A stretch of DNA of 64,000 nt from Neopestalotiopsis rosae (Eukaryota; Ascomycota; Sordariomycetes; Amphisphaeriales; Sporocadaceae), in the NCBI GenBank assembly GCA_023078685.1, contig JALGAS010000007.1, forward strand, positions 744,001 to 808,000, given 5' to 3'. The notes below the pieces were generated by a model, which saw only the letters and a program-made list of their open reading frames with translations, was not told where the DNA came from and searched no databases. How positions within the stretch are numbered: position 1 is the first letter of the stretch; each line of letters starts with the position of its first letter. Made by a program: the position numbers and the translations under genes. This document shows, in pieces, positions 26,065 to 37,311 of the stretch.

Positions 26065-26988
26065 CTTGGCGGAAGCTGTGGGCTGTGGCGGCTGAGAAAG
26101 TGGATTGAAGATCTGCAGATGTTACAGAATATCTCGGAGTTCTGCTTGGATGATGCAAAATGCAGTTGGTCGTGAAATCGTCAGTTGTGTTGAGGTGAAT
26201 GGGGTTGCTGATGAGGAGGGAGGCTGTAACTAAGTGGCAGGCAGTTAGTTAGGCAAGGCGATGATGTGAGCTCGCCAGCCTTGGGGGCACTGGGGCAGCT
26301 GAGACGCGTTGCTTGGAGCTTGCCTAGAAGCACTGAGCATTGGACTTGGACAGCTGCTAGCAAGTAGGAGCTCTGACCAATTGAGCTACCTAACCTATTG
26401 GAACCTGCCTACAAGCTAGGTGGACTGGACCTGCTTTCATCATTATGTAAGCGATCTCCCGGATGTCGGAAGAAGAGAAGTTCCCTTCTGTCCCGCCAAA
26501 GTGGGTCTGTTCCCGGTCCAGCTCGAGATGCCCCACCAAAAAAAGCGAATGATGCTCGCGATAAGTGACGATAAAGAATACCTAGCAGATTTTCAAGCCT
26601 TCATTGGCAGCCGTCCATTAATCGCCCAACATCAACGCCCAACTGGATGCGCCGCTTGTGTATCGACTGTCGCTTGCTTGCATAAACGATCGCCGGGTTA
26701 CAATCGAGATCTCAGGTGGAAACCGTCTATTTCCTTCAGTCGCATTGGGATCCAAATTGGCGAGCAGCTCGGGGTTCGAAAGGAAATATTGGCAGCCTAT
26801 CCAATCTATACCCTGCGAACCATTGGAGCCAGCAAATCCGTCCTTCTCGCCTTACCATTGGAAGACGTCTCGTTGTGGGCACTGCAAGTCTCAGTCTCTT
26901 GCATCTGAACAGGGCGTTTTCGGCTTCCCATATTCCCCCTCCTTCTCTGAAATAAAATCATCTCTTTCGCTCGCTTGATATTGCCATC
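26065..26988. promoter_or_regulatory. divergent promoter region of scl1 and the WKF gene
   Basis: This 924-bp region separates the start codons of two divergently transcribed genes and must hold both promoters. Sequence near 26900-26985 is pyrimidine-rich (CCCCCTCCTTCTCTG and similar), as is common before fungal start codons. I did not find a perfect yeast-type PACE (Rpn4) site. An open frame at 26420-26908 (+) is regarded as chance. Confidence 0.5.
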
Positions 26989-28263
26989 ATGTCGTCAGAC
27001 GCCCGCCTTCCGGCCTGGAAACGGTTGGGCCTCAAGCTTAAAGCCGGCGCCGATACCCAAGCCGACAGCGCTGCTCCCGCGCAAACGAAGACAACTTCTC
27101 CTGCTACAACTACTTCGCAAGACGGCGTGGCTGGCTCGGCCAAGAGAAAATCCTCGGGACCTTCTGCACAAGATCCGTCGGCGAAAAAGCCGCGAAGGGA
27201 AGATTCGACCACGAAGACGAAACCCAAAACTCCCAAGTCCGTATCGTTTGCCGCCGAGACGGAGGAGCTCGCCCCTCCAACGCCTGCGACCAACGGCCAA
27301 AAGGTCCCCAAGAGACAGAAGCAGAAGCCGGCAAAGACCGTGACCGAAACGCCAAAGGGCACGCAGCCCAACACCACCGTAAAGCCCTTGGTCAAGAAGC
27401 AGAACGCCGTCGCCAACCTGCAGTCGGCCATTGAGTACCTCCGGCAGTGGCACACGGCGCGCGACTCTTGGAAGTTCAACAAGAACTATCAGACAAAACT
27501 CCTCGAGTACGTCTTCTCGGACGAGACGACCATCCCTGCCGTCGACATCAACGTCTTCTACGAATACATCAGCCCATTGAAGGGTTTTGTCAGGAAGCGC
27601 CTGCGCCAGACCGCGGCCGAGGTCAAGAGCAAGGACATGGAGAAGGGAAGCGAAGCCTTCTCCGGCTCCAGCAAAGAAGTAGCTGCCAGGAAGCAACAGG
27701 AATACGAAGGCGTCATCGCAGGTTTCCTCGAACAAGAAAGGACGCCGGGCAAGAGGAGGTTCGAGGAGATGGACTACGTCCTGCGGACTGCAGACATGGA
27801 GATGCAGAGGCGGGTCGTCAAGCGCATGCGAGCAGAGATGATCCTCGAAGAGCTTCCAGACACTGACGAGTCCGAGAGCTCGACGAGTACGGCCACCCTG
27901 ACAGAGACGGAGACGGAGGCGGAGAAACCGGCCGGCGAGGGCTCGGCGGAAGGACAGGCCGCCAATAGCGAAGGCGACAAGAGGATGAAGTTGAACGACG
28001 GCACGCAGCGCAGGTTACGGAAGAGCAAAGTGCGAACCGCAGAGGTGTCAGACGACTCGAGCAGCTCCGACGACGATGATTCGGATGCAGAATCAGATAC
28101 CAGCAGCAGCGACAGCGATTCCTCGTCAGATGAAGACTCAGACTCGGACAACGCCATGGACGTTGACCCGGCACGAAATGAAGAGGAGACATCGTCGAGC
28201 AGTAGTTCGTCGTCATCTGAGTCAGATTCAGATTCTGAAGAGTCTAGTGACGAGGAAGCATGA
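26989..28263 (+). CDS. WKF-domain protein (DUF2373, C7orf50-like)
   Basis: Single-exon gene for 424 residues with ATG in good context (GCCATCATGTCG). The N-terminal about 135 residues are Lys/Pro/Thr-rich with basic clusters (KKPRRE, KRQKQKP) that look like nuclear or nucleolar localisation signals. Residues about 143-208 match the WKF domain: a helical block with the name-giving SWKF at about 160-164, followed by NKNYQTKLLEYVFSDE and YEYISPLKGFVRKRL. The C-terminal about 130 residues form an acidic Ser/Asp/Glu tail ending EESSDEEA, probably phosphorylated by CK2. The human relative C7orf50 and fungal members are associated with nucleoli and ribosome biogenesis; the biochemical role is not established. 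It is divergent from scl1 and convergent with the claudin-like gene. The composition (basic head, acidic tail) is typical of nucleolar proteins. Confidence 0.9.
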   Translation: MSSDARLPAWKRLGLKLKAGADTQADSAAPAQTKTTSPATTTSQDGVAGSAKRKSSGPSAQDPSAKKPRREDSTTKTKPKTPKSVSFAAETEELAPPTPATNGQKVPKRQKQKPAKTVTETPKGTQPNTTVKPLVKKQNAVANLQSAIEYLRQWHTARDSWKFNKNYQTKLLEYVFSDETTIPAVDINVFYEYISPLKGFVRKRLRQTAAEVKSKDMEKGSEAFSGSSKEVAARKQQEYEGVIAGFLEQERTPGKRRFEEMDYVLRTADMEMQRRVVKRMRAEMILEELPDTDESESSTSTATLTETETEAEKPAGEGSAEGQAANSEGDKRMKLNDGTQRRLRKSKVRTAEVSDDSSSSDDDDSDAESDTSSSDSDSSSDEDSDSDNAMDVDPARNEEETSSSSSSSSSESDSDSEESSDEEA

Positions 28264-28812
28264 TCGTTACATATACCGAAGCATTGACGAGGTCAACCAC
28301 CTAAAGTATACCTCTCGCGGGTGCCTGTGGCACGCGGTTCCGTGATGTAGTATTTGGATCCTATAGACTATATCGAATTCAATAGTCTCGAGATATTCAA
28401 AACTCATGTACAAGAGTCTTATGAGGCCAACATTGCCCTTTCGTTCTCTTACATCTTATGTTCTCATGGGAATTAAAAGAGACAAAAAACAGAAATCAAA
28501 ATCGAGCCGTGTATGAAGACTTGGGCTAGTTCTCTAACAAGTGGTCTCGCTATTGTAATTATATTGCAGAAAATACCCTCGCAAAAGTAAACAGAATTTC
28601 AGCGCTTCTAGTTGTCTTGTCCACCGTCCTCTCCACATAACCACGATGCAGAAGAGGGGAGTAAAATATTATTCCATCGTCACCACCGTGGCCATCGCTT
28701 CATACCTGGTTCGAGCCCGGTGGGACGACCTGGCTTCCCTGGAAATGGATTTCATGGAAGTGCCCATCAACAAGAGGCTCACAGCTCAAGCTGCGACAGC
28801 GAATGCGTCGAA
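28264..28812. other. intergenic, convergent 3' regions
   Basis: Region between the WKF gene stop and the repeat-bearing 3' side of the claudin-like gene. It holds A/T-rich likely 3' untranslated sequence. A T-arm-like word near 28709 was inspected and rejected as a tRNA. No gene recognised. Confidence 0.5.
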
Positions 28813-28830
28813 CTAGACCCAGCCATCGAG

Positions 28831-28974
28831 TTGTCTGTTACCATCGACTTGTCCGTCAACGCCGACTTGTCCGTCACCATCAACTTGTTCGTCACCATCA
28901 ACTTGTTCTTCACCATCAACTTGTCCGTCGCTATCGAGTTGTCCGTCACCATCAAGTTGCCCGTCACGATCTCT
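28831..28974 (-). repeat. 8 x 18-bp minisatellite behind the claudin-like gene
   Basis: Eight degenerate 18-bp units. On the gene strand the consensus is about GTTGATGGTGACGGACAA. The array starts 3 bp past the TAG stop (28980-28978). Read in the frame of the preceding CDS it encodes a six-residue acidic motif, (L/V)DGDGQ-like, and the frame stays open until TAG at 28815-28813. Because the period is a multiple of three, other frames are also open, including an apparent plus-strand frame at 28612-29034. Confidence 0.92.
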
Positions 28975-28977
28975 ATC

Positions 28978-29911
28978 CTAGATATCGTTGACTCCATCCC
29001 CCAATGGTTCGTAGTCGTCTTCCGACGGGAGTAACCAAGCAGAGAGGGCAAGAACCGCAGCGATTAGCACGGAGACGCTGGCACTGACGGTACACAAGAT
29101 CCAGGACCATCCAAGACTCCAGCCACCGGAGGTAAACTGTTGGTCATTGTTGAAAAGGTAGGCCTACAATCATTGCGTCAGTAAATCTCTTGACCATGTT
29201 CACCCATAGGTCACTCACCACCAAGCCCATGCCAACAAACTCTATAGCAGCATCGACGAGCAGCAGTCCGCCCACCAACTTCCAGCCATCTTCGCGCTTG
29301 AACTTGCCGCCAGCCATGACGACAATGAACGAGACTAGAGTGGCGAGCTCAACAATAGTTGCGAAAGAGAGCAAGAAGCCAGAGCTCCGCCACATGGAGC
29401 AAAAGATTCTATCGTCGGTACAATCGTCATCGTCGGGGAATGGCCGGCATGCTGGATCGCTAGCGGAAGAACAGCTATGGTGCAAGCCGAGTGTGTGTCG
29501 GAAGGTAGTGTCGGTATTGACATTGTGGACTTCGTAGTCCAGCCAATGTGTCGTTAATACGGACACAATGGTCAGTATGGTTGCTATCGAGAGTAAACAT
29601 GTCAGTCAGTCATGGTGCCATTTTTCGATAAAGCTCGGACATCTATCCATGCTGCCTTGCTGCAGCCACCAAAGGCTCTGCGCATGTGGTGTTTGAACTT
29701 TTGTGGCACCCTCTTCACAGAATACAGCGGACAGTCAACTTCAAAACAAAAGCGCAGCATAATACCAAGTCATAGAAGAAATGGCATTGCGCTGGCTCGT
29801 GTTGCTGTGATGTGCGACACGTATAGTACGCGCTGGTGGTGAGGGCGGAGACAATGACGTACCGACGATGAAGACGGATAGCGCCGCGCCATAGACTACC
29901 ATGCGCGTCAT
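28978..29911 (-). CDS. claudin-like four-helix membrane protein
   Basis: Three exons, 29911-29863, 29583-29219 and 29163-28978, give 199 residues. Intron 1 is long for this window (279 nt), intron 2 is 55 nt; both GT-AG. Predicted membrane helices lie at about 4-27, 85-106, 118-141 and 159-182. The extracellular loop after helix 1 has W30, a GL-x2-SC motif (GLHHSC, C54) and C62, C71 and C78 before FCSMWRSSGF. This resembles the W...GL...C...C signature of the claudin/PMP22/SUR7-type tetraspan superfamily, known in fungi from proteins at the plasma membrane or in cell-wall signalling. Assignment to the superfamily is by topology and motif; the exact subfamily is unknown. The C-terminus is acidic (SEDDYEPLGDGVNDI) and is followed directly by an in-frame repeat tail behind the TAG. 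The start at 29911 is chosen because the ATG sits just before helix 1; an ATG three codons downstream is also possible. Confidence 0.78.
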
Positions 29912-32900
29912 GATGGGCTTTTGTCTTTGGAGGGCGCTGCTATGTTTGCGATATGGGATTATATGCTCATAACACTTATTCTCGACAATGGAGAAAGTAT
30001 GCAATGTCTGATTGAGGAGAGAAATGTGTGGTACAGTTGCAAATATGTATTTTGTGGGCGGTGTGGTGGTTGAGTCGTGGTGGTTGTACGATCACGATCG
30101 AAATCGTCAGTCTTCTTCCTTCCCCATGGGCAATTCTGGACATGGAGTCTGAGCGAGGAGCTGTGCAGGATTGGTAACGAGGCAGGTGCATGCAAAGGTG
30201 CTTTTTTCGTAGGGTAGGCGCCTTTCCCGACTGATCATGTGTGGCTGGGCTGGAGCAAATCGCCCGAAAACAGCACTCAAAGCCCACTACAAGCTGCAGC
30301 TTCCAAGCTCACACCCGCTGCTGTGACCGGGGGGCCTCCAGAGACCACACGAATCACCAGCCGTCCTCATGCGATAACAAGAAACAAGAGAGATTTCTCA
30401 GTCGATAAGCGAGCAATGTGCGTATTGCACATGCGAGCAGAACAAATTCATCCCCCGTTAATAATGCGAATCAATGGCGGTCGATGCTATCCCTAAAGAC
30501 ACGCTGGCCGCCTTTCGTTCAAGTTATACTTCTCACCTTTGACTCTTTCGGCCAATGTTCTTCCTTAAATCGGGTTATCTCTGCCAAAATTGCCAGTGCG
30601 AGAACATTCGTGTCTTTAGAACGATGGACATACTTGAACTATCGTCAAAGCGTTCTGTCTGTGAGAACACTCAGAATGATGGTGGTAGGCAAACGCAACT
30701 TTCAATGAGGAAAGCTAGGTTGTCCATGAGCCCCAGCCCTACGGTAGGTCACCTCAGGAAGCTCCAAAGTCACATGAACTGCCGAGGACTTCAACTCCTC
30801 TTGCATTATTCCCCAGCGTTAGGTGTCGACACCGTGCAGTAGAAGCTGGGGAAGCGAGCTACCTTGCTTGCTTGTGTGGAGAGGTGCAACTCATAATGTA
30901 AGCAACGTCTGGACTCAAAAAAGTTATCTATTCGAATAATTCTCAACCTCGAGCTACATAGTACACATTATGTATGTATGGACTCACTAGCAGGTTAGCT
31001 CCAGTCGAGCCAGGCTTGGTCCAGCTTTGCTAATAACGGTTACTGGCAGATTTTGTTCATGCTTGGCTGATAAGGTTATCAGCGCACCCAGTGCCAGTCA
31101 TCCTACGTCGCCAGCCAAGCTCAGATCCTTCGGTAGATCTTCAGAGTCAATGTTTCCCATCAGCCATCCATGCAAAGATCTTTGGTTCCCGATCGGCAAG
31201 GTTGCACTACAAACACTTTCAGATGATTGCGATGTCCTGGTCGATATCCCTTTTCGAATATCAGATTCTCGTCGCAGGAGACTCATAGTAATTGGATGCG
31301 ACAGCAGATCTTTGGTCATATCTTTGAGCTCGCTAATTGTCTCGTACGAGACTTGAGAATGTAATGACGCCGCGCTACGAATCACTTTTGACTCGCACTA
31401 AATGGGTCCCCCAAGCGATTTCTGTCGTTCATCGTTGACGTTTACTCGACGCCGACCCCCTACTGAGCGCAAAGCATTTACCGCTGGTCCCGCTCAGCAT
31501 AATTCATCTCAAGCAGGCGAAGACACCTCGAATGATAGTTGCTTGTCAGCTTGTTTGATGGAGTTTCATACCGAGATGTCGCTTCTCGGGACTTTGCTAT
31601 ACGTCGACTTTTAAGGTTTCCACAAGTGACATGGCAACAGCACGTCCCCAGTTTCAACTTCTCGAAGCAATCTCATCGCAAGAGCAGACCCGATTCAGTC
31701 GGCCGATAGGTGTTGATGAGGCTACTGGGATATTTATAATAGCCAAGACGCGAGTTCCACATGAATGGATACGTTTCGGCAATGCAACGAATGCGCTCAA
31801 GGAGCTCAAGGACCACGGCAAGCACGGCCACATCTCTGGAAATGATTTTTGGTGAATTTCTGCCGCAAGTTACTACGCTCTGACGGGCCATGATCCATCT
31901 CATGGATTACCTGCACGTTCCTGGCAGTTGGACCGAAACCAGATGAAACCACGTTGTGAGCAGTTTTGCGGCAATCACTCCAACTGACTGGATGAACTAT
32001 TTGGTGAAAGACAAGCAAGCGCTTGGGTGGACGAGTCTGAGAGAGTTTCCAGGACGCTGTACTAGCTACTCCTAGCTGCTAGCTACTACATTAGCTACCG
32101 TCAGTGCAGCACGCTCGCTCATCAAGGTCGATGCGTCAACATTCTCTCCACCAGATCGAAGCAGATCTGGGTCGTGCTAGCCACGAGGCCAGTGATTGGG
32201 GATTCAGGGAATTTTGGGACCCCGAGTCTGACCCCGCGATCCGGCAGCTTTGTGCAGCAGGAAATACGCCGAGATCCTCTATCATCAAGTTAACTTTGAA
32301 TTTCCCTGGTTCGGTCCTTGCTATTCACCGCCTAGTCGCCTGGTAATCCTGTCTAGCAGTCTTCCAATCACCACTTGCGACGCCCTAGACTTGGATTGTG
32401 ATAGCCATGCGGGTCATCCCATAGCCATGCAAGTTTCTCCAAGGGTGCGTCGCATTCAGGCCAAACGAGCAGTACGCGTGCTGCAGGCTACAGCCCACTA
32501 CCCAGCACTGCCAGCCTACCTCTACCAAAGTCAGAGCCTCCCCCATCTGGACCAATGGGCCCCAGCCAATGATCTTCAGGGCTTGCGACCGATATAGAAA
32601 TGCTTCGGGCAAGGTCTCGATCACGCAAGAAGACGCCCACCAGACGTAACGGTAATGCCCGACGCGAGACCCAAGACCCCTAAGAAATGAAAAATAAAAA
32701 TTCCAGAACGAACAGACCCCCCTGTGCCCTAGCATAACATCCCCAGGGCAGTCTACTTGCTACAGCGCATAGCGGGTTGTCATGAATCATCGCATTCTTG
32801 GTGCGCCATATCTTCCGAGCCAAGCTTAGAAATACCACCATTGTCTAGGTACGAAGTACGCGAAATATTGCACGCCGATCCTGCCGCAGATACCCTACGT

Positions 32901-33491
32901 ACCTGGCTGCTACTAGGAATTGCGACGGTGTCTAGCGGAAGCCCGAGCCGCGGCCTATCTCCATGTAGCTCCATCCATACACAGGCATCGCTGGGCTTAC
33001 ATATCCATGATCTGTTGGAAGATATAGCTTTATCTGTGTCCTCGCAATTATTTTCCCCCTTGCTTCTCCTTCCTCTTCTTCTCAACATCTGTTTCACTTG
33101 TGTGGACGAGACTGGGATACACGACCAGCCTCTGGGCCTATTTCTGTATATTTTCGGCCTTGGCGCTTCATCTACCGGGATCTGCCGAAGTTCGGACTAC
33201 GTATACACTTCTCGAGACTGAAACGAGCCGCAATCAAATTCGTGCACGTATCGTCCTGGAATTAGATCCGCGGTGTCAACGCTACCAAATATGGAGATTT
33301 GAGCTGACACAAGCTTGAAAGAAAGTTTGGAGTCCTGTTTAAGCATACAATATTTCCAGATAAAGCCCTGGAAGAAGCTGTCTCCGTTCAGATTCGACGA
33401 CAAGAAAGAAAAAGCCGTCAATTGAGCCTGCAAGACGTGCTGTACACACCTTACTTTATCAAACACTTGGCTACACTTGAGAAACGGAAAC
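29912..33491. other. intergenic region
   Basis: A 3.6-kb gap between divergent genes. Short frames at 31631-31855 (+), 31098-31385 (-), 32104-32346 (+) and 32757-33221 (+) read partly like protein but have no recognised domain and no shared frame; they may be remnants of decayed genes or chance frames. No repeats or RNA genes recognised. Confidence 0.45.
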
Positions 33492-34721
33492 ATGGTCGAT
33501 CATCACCCAGTCCAGACGAGCGCCGTCTTCCTGTGTGGACCGGCAGCGCCTCATCGCGCCCTTGTTCCTCCACCATCCCCTCCGTCGCCGCTTACACCAA
33601 GTGCAACTGGACCGGCGACACCCATTGAGGAATTCTGCTTGGACGATAGCCTCTCGGCGGCTTTTGTGGAAGAAGACAGCCGCGTCAAGGAGAGAATCTC
33701 GGGAGCGATACACGTTCTCAACACTGAAGCGACATCGTTGCGCAATCTCACCACATTATACGAGTCAGATCCTATCATTGGCGCTGGCTTCAACTCGGCC
33801 ATTGATGCCATCACGCGGTATCGAGGCCAGAAGGGCAAGGTGGTCGTTATCGGGGTTGGTAAATCTGGGCACATCAGCAAGAAGCTAGTAGCGAGCTTCA
33901 ACAGTCTTGGCGTCAAGGCCGTTTATGTGCACCCAACCGAAGCCCTACACGGCGATCTGGGCGAAATTGGAAAGAATGACACGGTGCTCTTCATCACATT
34001 CTCGGGCAAGACTCCAGAGTTGCTCTTGCTCCTCCCACACATCGACCCGTCGCTTCCCACAATTGTTCTCACATCACACACAAGGCCAGAGACTTGTGAG
34101 CTGATCAAGCAACGTCCGGGTATGATCCTTCTGTCGGCACCTATTCACGAATCCGAGACGGCTTCGTTCGGTGTTTCTGCACCTACTACTTCCACGACCA
34201 TGGCAATTGCGGTCGGCGATGCGCTCGCAATTGTTGCTTCAAAAGAGCTTCACGCAAGTGTGTCGGCGACCTTTTTGCGCAACCATCCAGGCGGCGCCAT
34301 TGGCGCAACAATCAAACCTACAAAGATTGCCGATCTGGCGACTCCACTCTGTGAAATCGATTCAATCCCTTGCAAAAGCATTGTTGATATTCGTGGCGCC
34401 GATGTTATGAAGGCGGCTTACGATTCGAGCACTGGATGGGTCCAAGTAGGCGACCTGATTGCATCGCCAAGTCGCATCAGGCGTCTCGACTCTTCTGATT
34501 TTCTTCAGCAGCTCTCGGACTTACCTGGGCTGGGCGCAAGCCGAGAGGAATGGATCACGATGGCGGGCGACACGAGAATATCGCAGGCAAAGGAGTGGGT
34601 CAGTGATATGCGATCCTCACCCGAGGAGGAATGCGATGATCACTCGATTGTGGCCATCATCGAAAACGACAAAGTCGTAGGCGTTTTAGAGGCTGGACAG
34701 CTATTAAGCTGGCAGGAGTAA
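33492..34721 (+). CDS. SIS-domain sugar-phosphate isomerase (KpsF/GutQ/KdsD-like)
   Basis: Intronless gene for 409 residues. An N-terminal Pro/Ser-rich extension (about 1-50) precedes a SIS domain. Visible family motifs are VIGVGKSGHISKKL (G121-x-G123-K124-S125-G126-H127), HPTEALHGDLGEIG (H153-G154-D155), FSGKTPE (170-176), APTTSTTMAIAVGDALA and HPGGAIG (H265). H265 matches the HPGG histidine (H193) of E. coli arabinose-5-phosphate isomerase KdsD. The family interconverts ribulose 5-phosphate and arabinose 5-phosphate. The C-terminal about 110 residues resemble a degenerate CBS pair, best seen in SIVAIIENDKVVGVLEAGQL. Fungi make no lipopolysaccharide, so the usual KDO role does not apply and the physiological substrate is unknown. 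The ATG at 33492 is the first in frame; an in-frame TTG at 33477 is not credible as a start. No neighbouring carbohydrate genes are present. Confidence 0.9.
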   Translation: MVDHHPVQTSAVFLCGPAAPHRALVPPPSPPSPLTPSATGPATPIEEFCLDDSLSAAFVEEDSRVKERISGAIHVLNTEATSLRNLTTLYESDPIIGAGFNSAIDAITRYRGQKGKVVVIGVGKSGHISKKLVASFNSLGVKAVYVHPTEALHGDLGEIGKNDTVLFITFSGKTPELLLLLPHIDPSLPTIVLTSHTRPETCELIKQRPGMILLSAPIHESETASFGVSAPTTSTTMAIAVGDALAIVASKELHASVSATFLRNHPGGAIGATIKPTKIADLATPLCEIDSIPCKSIVDIRGADVMKAAYDSSTGWVQVGDLIASPSRIRRLDSSDFLQQLSDLPGLGASREEWITMAGDTRISQAKEWVSDMRSSPEEECDDHSIVAIIENDKVVGVLEAGQLLSWQE

Positions 34722-37311
34722 CGACAAGGGGCATCATGAGAGCAATGATTATTTGTTTCTTTGGATTCGAGCATTTGTAACATTTCATTAGAGCGGCTTT
34801 ATTACTTGCGGTCCCGACTGGACGGACGCGCAGCGGAAGGTATCACAACTTAGACTCTCGTTCAAGAGACTGCGGGGTTCATTTACCCTGGGTGATATGG
34901 CGTTTGGGAGGGTATCTGAGAGATCAACCTGATGGGCAGGCTTTCATCTATGAGTAGATCTCACTTTGGTTTCTTGGTACCACAAAACAAAAACCGTGGG
35001 TATCAGCGAGCGTTACACATCTCTCTTTTCGATTTCTTAGAGAAATCTGCTTGCATTTCAAAATGCGAAATTAATTGATCGATTTCTCGGACCGACGAGA
35101 ACACTCAACTCAATCTGACTCGACTCCTATTCAATGAACAATACATGCGTCTGACCTTTTGTTGAAACATGTAGCGTTGATGAGTTGTCAGGAGACTATA
35201 GTTGTGAATATCAGTTACGTCTAGTGATCAGCACAGGCTAACAGTCGGAGATATTAGTGAACTAGAATCTAGAATTGTAGGACAAACTTGATTCGTCGAT
35301 GAGTTTGTTCGCTCGTCTTACGAATGAGTGCTTCATCACGTTAAACGCCACATGGAAAGCATGCGACACTTCGTTTAGGGACAGATCTTCGAGTCGAGAC
35401 GCTTTCGGTTGAAGCAAGCGACTTTCAATCTTCTTTAGCTGTGTAGATCATGAATATTACACTTGTCTTTACAGTTCTGGTTGAGGGGCAGTTTTTGAAA
35501 AAGGGGAAAGGAAAGCTGAACAGCCATTTTGTTTGATCTTTGTGTGTGAATGACACAGCTGAATAAATTAAAGTTGACGGCAGGGTCACGTCGGGGTAGA
35601 AGTCGACTTAACCTATGGCAAAAGGGCGGTGGAGACGCAAGCAAACCGAGCAAACCAGAGGAAAAACGGTTTGGGGGTTGGAAAGAGGGACAAGAAAAGT
35701 TCCCTAAACGGGTAACAAATATGAATTTCCCATGGCGTTGATCGACAGGCGGGATGGAGTGGGGAACCCGCCCTCATCCATTGGTAACGTATCATATAGT
35801 AAGTTTTGGTGTAGGTAAGCATGTCTCAGACACCTGATGGGAGCTGCGTCTTTCAACCTCCAGCAGGTGTAGCTGTGAAAAGGGACTTTTGGTCTGTTTC
35901 TTGATCATGGGAATGGCTTCTCTAGAGTTTGGACAGATTCGGGAACCAAGACTTAGGTTTTCCGCACAATTCTCCTACTGCACTTGCTTTCTTGGTTGGG
36001 TGTAGAGAAAGAGAGAGAGAGAGCCAAAGAGCGCACTCCTGCCGCAGGCAATCTAGTCGTTGGCCTCCTCCTCCTCCTCCATGTGACTTTGCCGTGCCCT
36101 CTGCGTAATAAGGCGACACTACCAACATCCCGTAGTTGCTTACATATGCTTGCTCTGGGCCATGGTTTACTACTGTCTACTAGAATCTGATAGTGTCGGA
36201 ACCCCCTCCGTAAACTATCGGGTGACTAACTAATCATGATTCCTCCGTCGCCTTGTTGGGCGTCGAGAGGGCTGAATCTATAATGCAGTAGTACCTCACC
36301 TTCTTTTCTCTCTCTCACTCCGTCTCCCTACTGCTCCTTAACCCTCTCCCATCTCCTTTACCCCACGATAAGGGCATCTCATGAAGAGCGATCGTCCGCT
36401 CCCGATTGTGTACGAATCGTGATCCAACCCACAAACCGATTGCGGGATGGTTTTTAGGCTCGCCCGAGTCCCTGCATACCCGAACTTGGCACTATGACTG
36501 CACGTTCTACAATAACGCCAACTCTAAAGCTGAGTGACGGGTGGTGTGAGGGAAACTTGAGAAGGATTTTGGGTCAATTTGGGGAAACGGTGAAAGAGTG
36601 ACCCCAATCAAGCCCTGCCGTTTTACGGACCTTGTAAAGTTTGATTTTCTTCCTTGTAATTTCGCTGGCAACTGCTGTTTGGCTGGGAGACGTTTTTTTT
36701 TTTTCCAGTCCAGAGGTATGGAATCTTCGGGTGTTCTGGGTAAACCTCTACTGTACTCACAAAGCATAATCACGGCCGACTGCGCAACCAACTCGACTCG
36801 TTTGCGTCACAAGGGGATGACTCGCTTACTTTGGAAGCGGTGGTTTCTTATAGGCCACCACCTTGCTTTTTCCTTCATTTCCATATGTTCACCACACAAA
36901 TGATGGTGTTCCTTCGCCACATCATCTTCTTCTCACACACAATAATCAACGTCGGAATTGCAGTCGGAATTGCCTACTAGTTGAACCACGCGTTTCCCAT
37001 TTCAAAGGGAGGGACGGGAAACAATCACAATAATTACGAACTCGTACATATCCTTTAATCTTGTTTAATTTATTATCTCCCTGTAGGAACTTTCAAATGC
37101 TCCCGAGCTTCTCTACCAGGAGTTGTTCACTTGTTATTTTCCATTGGGAAAATCAAACAATGAGCAATTAGAATTTTTTAATTATACCAGCGTATCGTTG
37201 AGCGCTTCTCTCTTGCCGGAAACCCGTCCATTCCGGGGGCCTTTCCCACACCCATATTCCCAAACAACCAATCCAACCGCCCACCATCATACCATTCACC
37301 CGCCGCCAGCC
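34722..37311. other. intergenic region
   Basis: About 2.6 kb between two plus-strand genes. The left part is the 3' flank of the SIS gene; the right part is the presumed promoter of the seven-helix membrane protein, with pyrimidine-rich blocks (about 36295-36365) and a C-rich stretch just before the start codon. A GA-rich patch lies at about 36005-36025. No gene or RNA recognised. Confidence 0.5.

Noticed and set aside
26420..26908. 162-codon plus-strand frame in the scl1/WKF divergent region
   Set aside because: Lies in the shared promoter region and shows no protein family features.
28700..28725. T-arm-like word (GGTTCGAGCCC) suggesting a tRNA
   Set aside because: No matching A box, anticodon arm or acceptor pairing can be drawn upstream.
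28612..29034. 140-codon plus-strand frame with a six-residue periodic sequence
   Set aside because: It is the shadow of the 18-bp minisatellite and overlaps exon 3 of the minus-strand membrane protein gene.
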